Assembly: GCF_003352465.1 (NCBI RefSeq)
Contig: NZ_CP031153.1
Coordinates: forward strand, 4,550,001-4,614,000
Reading direction: 5' to 3'
DNA: 64,000 nt
From: Kordia sp. SMS9
GTDB lineage: Bacteria; Bacteroidota; Bacteroidia; Flavobacteriales; Flavobacteriaceae
Shown here: in pieces, positions 60,227-64,000 of the stretch
Layout of the letters: the number at the start of each line of letters is the position of its first letter
How positions within the stretch are numbered: position 1 is the first letter of the stretch
Position numbers and translations under genes: made by a program
Notes under the pieces: model-generated
Databases searched by the model: none
Told to the model about the DNA's origin: nothing
What the model saw: the letters and a program-made list of their open reading frames with translations, nothing else

Positions 60227-62401
60227 ATGCTACAAAAAATAGTTGCTTGCGCATTGGTACTTTTTACAGTATCAATCTCAGCTCAGAACCGTCAACAAAT
60301 TAAAATTAAAAACATTTTTTGGGGAGAAAATGACGCTCAAAAAGGAATTGTTGACATTCCTGAGAAATGGCAAAATGAATCTGCGGTTATTTTATACCAA
60401 GAATACTTTCATGACTATCACAAATATGCCAAAAGAGTGCGTTACACAAGTTCTGTACGAATGCGTGTAAAAATGTTGGACAAAGCGGCAATTGAAGATT
60501 TTTCAGAATTCTCATTCCAAAAAAACCTACGAGTACGAAGAGGTTTTTGGGGGAAAGAAGAAAAAAAGTTCATCGGAGTAAAAATCGTGAAACCCAATGG
60601 TGAAGAACGTGTGATTAAAGTCGATAAAGAAGCGGTAAAAACAGACGACGAATATAAACTGGCCATTTCTGGCTTGGAAGTTGGGGATGTTTTAGACTAT
60701 TATGTGTATACAATTGAACCATTCATCGAAAAAAATGGATACGCTTTTGAACCGATTACCAACTTTTTGGCGAATGAATATCCTACCAAAAAATTCGTTT
60801 TAAAATTTAACACGGAAAATGATTTTTTCATCAACTTTAACAGCTATAACGGCGCACCAAAATTGCAAGAAATTGATACGAAAAAGCGAAACGATCGCAG
60901 GTATGTTTTAGAAGCAGAAAACATTGAAAAAACAAAATTTCCATATTGGTATGCTCCACTTCGCGAATTGCCGTTTTTTAAATTTCAAGTTACATTTTCA
61001 AGATCGGGAAGTTTTGAAAAAAATGTATTTAATTTTATTTCTAAATCTGAAAAAGAAATCAAAACGGAAGTAACGGCAGATGAAGTTCTTTCTGTTTACG
61101 AAAATGCTTTTGAAAATTTTAATTCCAAACCTACAAAATTTCATAAATACTTTAAAAAGAAAAGTCTAACGGAAGACGAATTGGCGCGTGAAGCCTATTA
61201 TTATTTAAGACATTTTTACTTTACCAACTATTTTGAAGGTTCTGTATTGAGTGAAGCCAAAATTATAGGATATTTTGGAGATGAATCCAATCCTGATTAT
61301 TTCTTTTTAAGCAATCCCAATCGTTTTATAGCTGTGTATTGTGGTATGCTAAAAAAGAATTTCATTCCTTTTGATATCATCGTTGCCAAAGACCGAAGCG
61401 AAGGAAACATCAAAGACTTATTATTTACTAGCGAAGCAGAAACGGTTGTTCGTGTCAACTTACAAAAACCCTTGTATGTTTCTGTATATGATCCGTATAG
61501 CAACTTAGAAACCATCAATCCGATGATTGAAAATACCGAAGCGTATGCGCTAACATATTCGTATGATGATAAAGAATTGTCAAGTGTAAGTACAATTACA
61601 ATTCCAGGCTCAAAAGCCAGTGATAACAAACAAGTAGAAACGATGAACGTTACCTTTAGTGACACTTTTGATCAGATAAATTTCTCTAAAAAAAGTGAAT
61701 CTTACGGGCATTTAAAAAATCCTTTACAGGATGAAGTCTTATTCTTTTTTGATTATTTGGATGAAGATTACCAAAAATACGGAACTGAAGGCTACATCAA
61801 TAAAGTGCGCAAAAAAAAGAACAAAGCTAGATATCGCAAAGAATACAACGCATTGATTGATAAACTAAAGGAACGCCAACTAAAACTAATGCATAGCAAG
61901 CTTTCTAGTGAATTTGATGCGTTAGAAATTGAAGAAGATCACACACTCAACATCATCAATACAGGTCGTTACAGTGCGGAAACACCTTTTACGTATGAGC
62001 AAGATTTTGTAATGAAAAACCAACTGGTAAAAAAAGCAGGAAAAAACTATCTATTTGAAGTTGGGCGATTAATTGGCGGACAAGTTTCTGTGACGCAAGA
62101 TGAAGTAGATCGGGAACAAAACATTCACCGTCCGTTTCCAAAATCGTATGAAAATAACATCAGTATTACCATTCCTGAAGGCTATAAAGTAGCTGGTTTG
62201 GACAAATTAAATAAAAACGTTGCCAATGAAACTGGAGGTTTTGAAAGCTCGGCTACGGTTGAAGGAAACATTTTAAAAATTAAAACCTTAAAATACTATA
62301 GCAATTACGACGAGCCAAATAGCAATTGGAATAAATTACGTGCATTTTTGGACGAAGCGTATCAATTTACACAAGAAAAAATTATGTTTCGAAAGCTTTG
62401 A
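60227..62401 (+). CDS. DUF3857-like exported protein with degenerate transglutaminase domain
   Basis: A 724-residue exported protein (signal cut after VSISAQ) that parallels its upstream neighbour: an N-terminal DUF3857-like domain (KRVRYTSSVRMRVKMLDKAA; LAISGLEVGDVLDYYVYTIE), a helical segment, then a transglutaminase-like region. Where the neighbour has GDCKG this one reads NPDYFFLSNPNRF, and I found no catalytic Cys, so it is probably inactive and may act as a partner. The 9-base spacing indicates one operon. Confidence 0.8.
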   Translation: MLQKIVACALVLFTVSISAQNRQQIKIKNIFWGENDAQKGIVDIPEKWQNESAVILYQEYFHDYHKYAKRVRYTSSVRMRVKMLDKAAIEDFSEFSFQKNLRVRRGFWGKEEKKFIGVKIVKPNGEERVIKVDKEAVKTDDEYKLAISGLEVGDVLDYYVYTIEPFIEKNGYAFEPITNFLANEYPTKKFVLKFNTENDFFINFNSYNGAPKLQEIDTKKRNDRRYVLEAENIEKTKFPYWYAPLRELPFFKFQVTFSRSGSFEKNVFNFISKSEKEIKTEVTADEVLSVYENAFENFNSKPTKFHKYFKKKSLTEDELAREAYYYLRHFYFTNYFEGSVLSEAKIIGYFGDESNPDYFFLSNPNRFIAVYCGMLKKNFIPFDIIVAKDRSEGNIKDLLFTSEAETVVRVNLQKPLYVSVYDPYSNLETINPMIENTEAYALTYSYDDKELSSVSTITIPGSKASDNKQVETMNVTFSDTFDQINFSKKSESYGHLKNPLQDEVLFFFDYLDEDYQKYGTEGYINKVRKKKNKARYRKEYNALIDKLKERQLKLMHSKLSSEFDALEIEEDHTLNIINTGRYSAETPFTYEQDFVMKNQLVKKAGKNYLFEVGRLIGGQVSVTQDEVDREQNIHRPFPKSYENNISITIPEGYKVAGLDKLNKNVANETGGFESSATVEGNILKIKTLKYYSNYDEPNSNWNKLRAFLDEAYQFTQEKIMFRKL

Positions 62402-62491
62402 CGCTTAGATGGGTTTTGGGTTTAGAATTTCAATACGAATTCCTATAGTTTTTCTTTACAAACTCAAACAATAAAAAGCGTTCTTCAAAAT

Positions 62492-62653
62492 AATACCAGT
62501 TACATTTAAAATGGTGTTTTGGATACGAAGTTGCTTTGGCTGTATAGGATGCTGTGAATGGTTTGCATAGCTTAGCTACGGAAAGCATTCGCAAAGAACT
62601 AAACTGCCAAATGAACGAGTTTATAAACATCATTTTATGTGTAAATTGGTATA
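62492..62653. mobile_element. MITE-like element with imperfect terminal inverted repeats
   Basis: About 160 bp bounded by AATACCAGTTACATTTAAA plus ATGGTGTT on the left and the inverted version (ATGTGTAAATTGGTAT) on the right, 26-28 bp arms with several mismatches. No ORF inside. Related single ends lie at 10771-10816 and 33073-33099. No transposase in this window has matching ends that I can show. Confidence 0.6.
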
Positions 62654-62724
62654 ATTCAACACTTAAAATTCAACATCAAAAACTCAGCATCCAACACTTA
62701 GAAGTTCATTCAAAATAAACTTCT

Positions 62725-62760
62725 CAACTCATAAACTCATAAACTCATAAACTAAAAAAA
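62725..62760. repeat. Tandem 10-bp ACTCATAAAC array, short version
   Basis: Three copies of ACTCATAAAC followed by AAACTAAAAAAA, the same unit and end as the array at 26716-26794. It lies at the 3' end of the type IX sorting protein gene. Confidence 0.7.
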
Positions 62761-62763
62761 GAA

Positions 62764-63093
62764 TTACTTCTTCACGAAGCGCTTGGTAATAGATTTTTTG
62801 TCAGTAATAACTTTTACAAGGTAGATTCCAGACTTCCAAGAGGAAATATCAACAGCATTGTGCATTGTGGTTAATTTCCCTGTGTAAATTTTTCTTCCCA
62901 ACAAATTATATACTTCAACGGAAGCATTTGTTTTTTGGGACAAACGAATGTTCAATTCATTCACGCCAGGATTTGGAGAAATAGTAAAAACGGTTTCTGT
63001 ATTTGAAGCAAATTGATTGCCAGTAGAACTTTGTGCTAAAGTCACTGTGCTGAAAGAAAGTAGTAAAATAAATAAAAGTAATCGTTGCTTCAC
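62764..63093 (-). CDS. Minimal type IX secretion sorting-domain protein
   Basis: A 109-residue protein made of a signal peptide (cut after TLAQ), about 15 linker residues and a complete type A sorting domain: FTISPNPGVNELNIRLSQ, ASVEVYNLLGRKIYTGK, SSWKSGIYLVKVITDKKSITKRFVKK. These domains normally sit at the end of large secreted enzymes or adhesins. Here there is almost no cargo. It may be a remnant, or a small protein anchored to the surface by the type IX system. The frame is intact. Confidence 0.87.
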   Translation of the reverse strand: MKQRLLLFILLLSFSTVTLAQSSTGNQFASNTETVFTISPNPGVNELNIRLSQKTNASVEVYNLLGRKIYTGKLTTMHNAVDISSWKSGIYLVKVITDKKSITKRFVKK

Positions 63094-63295
63094 TCGTAAT
63101 AGATTTGGTGTATTTACACAAATGTAATAATTATTTAGAGAAATGTTCTTTTTTTTAACATTGAATATACAATTTTTTAATTTATATCAGTAAAACTACG
63201 TGGTTCTATATTCGCGTGAAAATCTTCTGTTACTCCTATTTTTTTAGCTGTTTATTTGTAAGTATTAGTATTAACACTCACAATGAAAAAAAGCA

Positions 63296-64000
63296 ATGAA
63301 TCCTACTACTCAACTACTTAAACAAATATATAGCTTATCATTTTCTGCAAATTCGGCTTCTGGTCTATCTTGGTCACAAAACGATTGTAAGAGCGGTATG
63401 ATTGAAATGCAAGCGTATGTAACCAAAGTAGCACACGATGTGCTTGCTAAAACAAAAAACATTATTGGCAATTGGACACCTATTTGGGGACCGATCGTCT
63501 ATGCAAACGATGCTACAGCGACTTCAATTCATGCTGATAATACGATGGGAATGTATTATAACGAGAGTGAAAATACGATTGTCATTGCCATTGCTGGAAC
63601 AAACGTAAATTCACCATACGGTTGGTTGGTAGAAGATTTCTCAGTTCACAAAACTGTTTCTTGGGAATTGGTGACAGGCGTGCCAAGCTCAGGAAATATC
63701 TCTACAGGAACACATATTGGTCTGAATATTTTATTAGACATGACCAACAACAAAAAAGTTTCACTCATTACAGCATTGACCAATTTTTTAGCAGATAATT
63801 CCGATTTGCAAAATGTGCAAGTTGCCGTAGCGGGGCACAGTTTAGGCGGAGCGCTCTCTCCTACACTAGCCTTGTATTTAGTAGATACAAAAAGTGAATG
63901 GGATCCGACAAATAAAACATCGGTTGGCGCATTTCCAACGGCTGGACCCACACCTGGTGATGAAGGATTTGCTTCGTATTATGAAAAACAAATTAATGCA
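63296..64000 (+). CDS. Class 3 lipase-like protein, N-terminal part
   Basis: The frame runs off the right edge after 235 codons. It carries the alpha/beta-hydrolase lipase signature GHSLGGALSP (nucleophile Ser near residue 182) preceded by NTIVIAIAGTN, the usual class 3 start with the oxyanion-hole strand. No signal peptide is seen after ATG 63296 (MNPTTQLLKQIYSLS). An upstream ATG at 63283 opens only a 12-codon frame. The Asp and His of the triad may lie beyond the window. Confidence 0.82.
   Translation, partial: MNPTTQLLKQIYSLSFSANSASGLSWSQNDCKSGMIEMQAYVTKVAHDVLAKTKNIIGNWTPIWGPIVYANDATATSIHADNTMGMYYNESENTIVIAIAGTNVNSPYGWLVEDFSVHKTVSWELVTGVPSSGNISTGTHIGLNILLDMTNNKKVSLITALTNFLADNSDLQNVQVAVAGHSLGGALSPTLALYLVDTKSEWDPTNKTSVGAFPTAGPTPGDEGFASYYEKQINA

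Noticed and set aside
62492..62653. Riboswitch or RNA gene
   Set aside because: The long inverted ends recur singly elsewhere and the inside has no known aptamer element or terminator; a MITE-like repeat fits better.
1..64000. tRNA or rRNA genes
   Set aside because: No cloverleaf or rRNA-like conserved segments were seen on either strand, though a covariance search was not possible here.

Overview
The window looks like chromosomal DNA of a marine-type member of the Flavobacteriaceae; Kordia or a close relative is my best guess, by inference only. The DNA is AT-rich, and several genes carry the Bacteroidota -7 box TAnnTTTG just upstream. There is a type IX secretion sorting domain, many Cys-anchored lipoproteins, DUF4252, DUF3857 and DUF6443-type Rhs proteins, and class I lanthipeptide precursors with the Bacteroidota KLSxxK leader.

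Layout. 1-7.5 kb: housekeeping and small-molecule genes (DUF2147 fragment, chalcone-isomerase-like protein, YihY, nadC), two separately transcribed lanthipeptide precursors, rlmH, rdgB, a DEAD-box helicase behind a structured leader, and a carboxypeptidase-regulatory-like protein. 7.6-18.8 kb: GH13 amylase lipoprotein, VOC and DUF1801 proteins, TrmH, a TPR-like protein coupled to a sirtuin, a CxxCH haem protein, purB with a HEAT-like neighbour, and an ECF sigma operon with two DUF4252 proteins. 18.9-27.6 kb: S41 peptidase, a GH64-like glucanase, and a vitamin B12 uptake locus. In that locus a TonB receptor sits behind a cobalamin riboswitch and a btuF-btuC-btuD operon is divergent from it. 27.6-33.3 kb: a giant exonuclease-RecQ-UvrD fusion helicase flanked by three copies of a structured small RNA, all on the minus strand. 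33.4-37.1 kb: GNAT, a small membrane protein, rmuC and an SDR protein.

37.1-50.8 kb is an Rhs polymorphic-toxin island read on the minus strand. A LytTR regulator is followed by an 8-kb Rhs gene split by a single in-frame TGA. The Rhs C-terminus carries an HExxH (zincin-type) effector and overlaps a lipoprotein immunity candidate by one base. Behind it lie displaced C-terminal cassettes in different states of decay, a RAYT transposase and an IS1 remnant.

51.3-55.4 kb holds a lipoprotein gene and a VIT/VWA protein that share an unnamed C-terminal domain. Both also carry the same upstream pair of 13-bp direct repeats 21 bp apart, so they are likely a small regulon. The VIT/VWA gene is followed by a protein with a caspase-like His...Cys arrangement. 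55.6-64 kb: CotH-like protein, acyl-CoA thioesterase, two DUF3857/transglutaminase-like proteins (one apparently lacking the catalytic Cys), a minimal type IX sorting-domain protein, and the start of a class 3 lipase. Intergenic palindromic repeats (TCGAGCGCAGTCGAGA type), MITE-like terminal repeats and short tandem repeats are scattered throughout.
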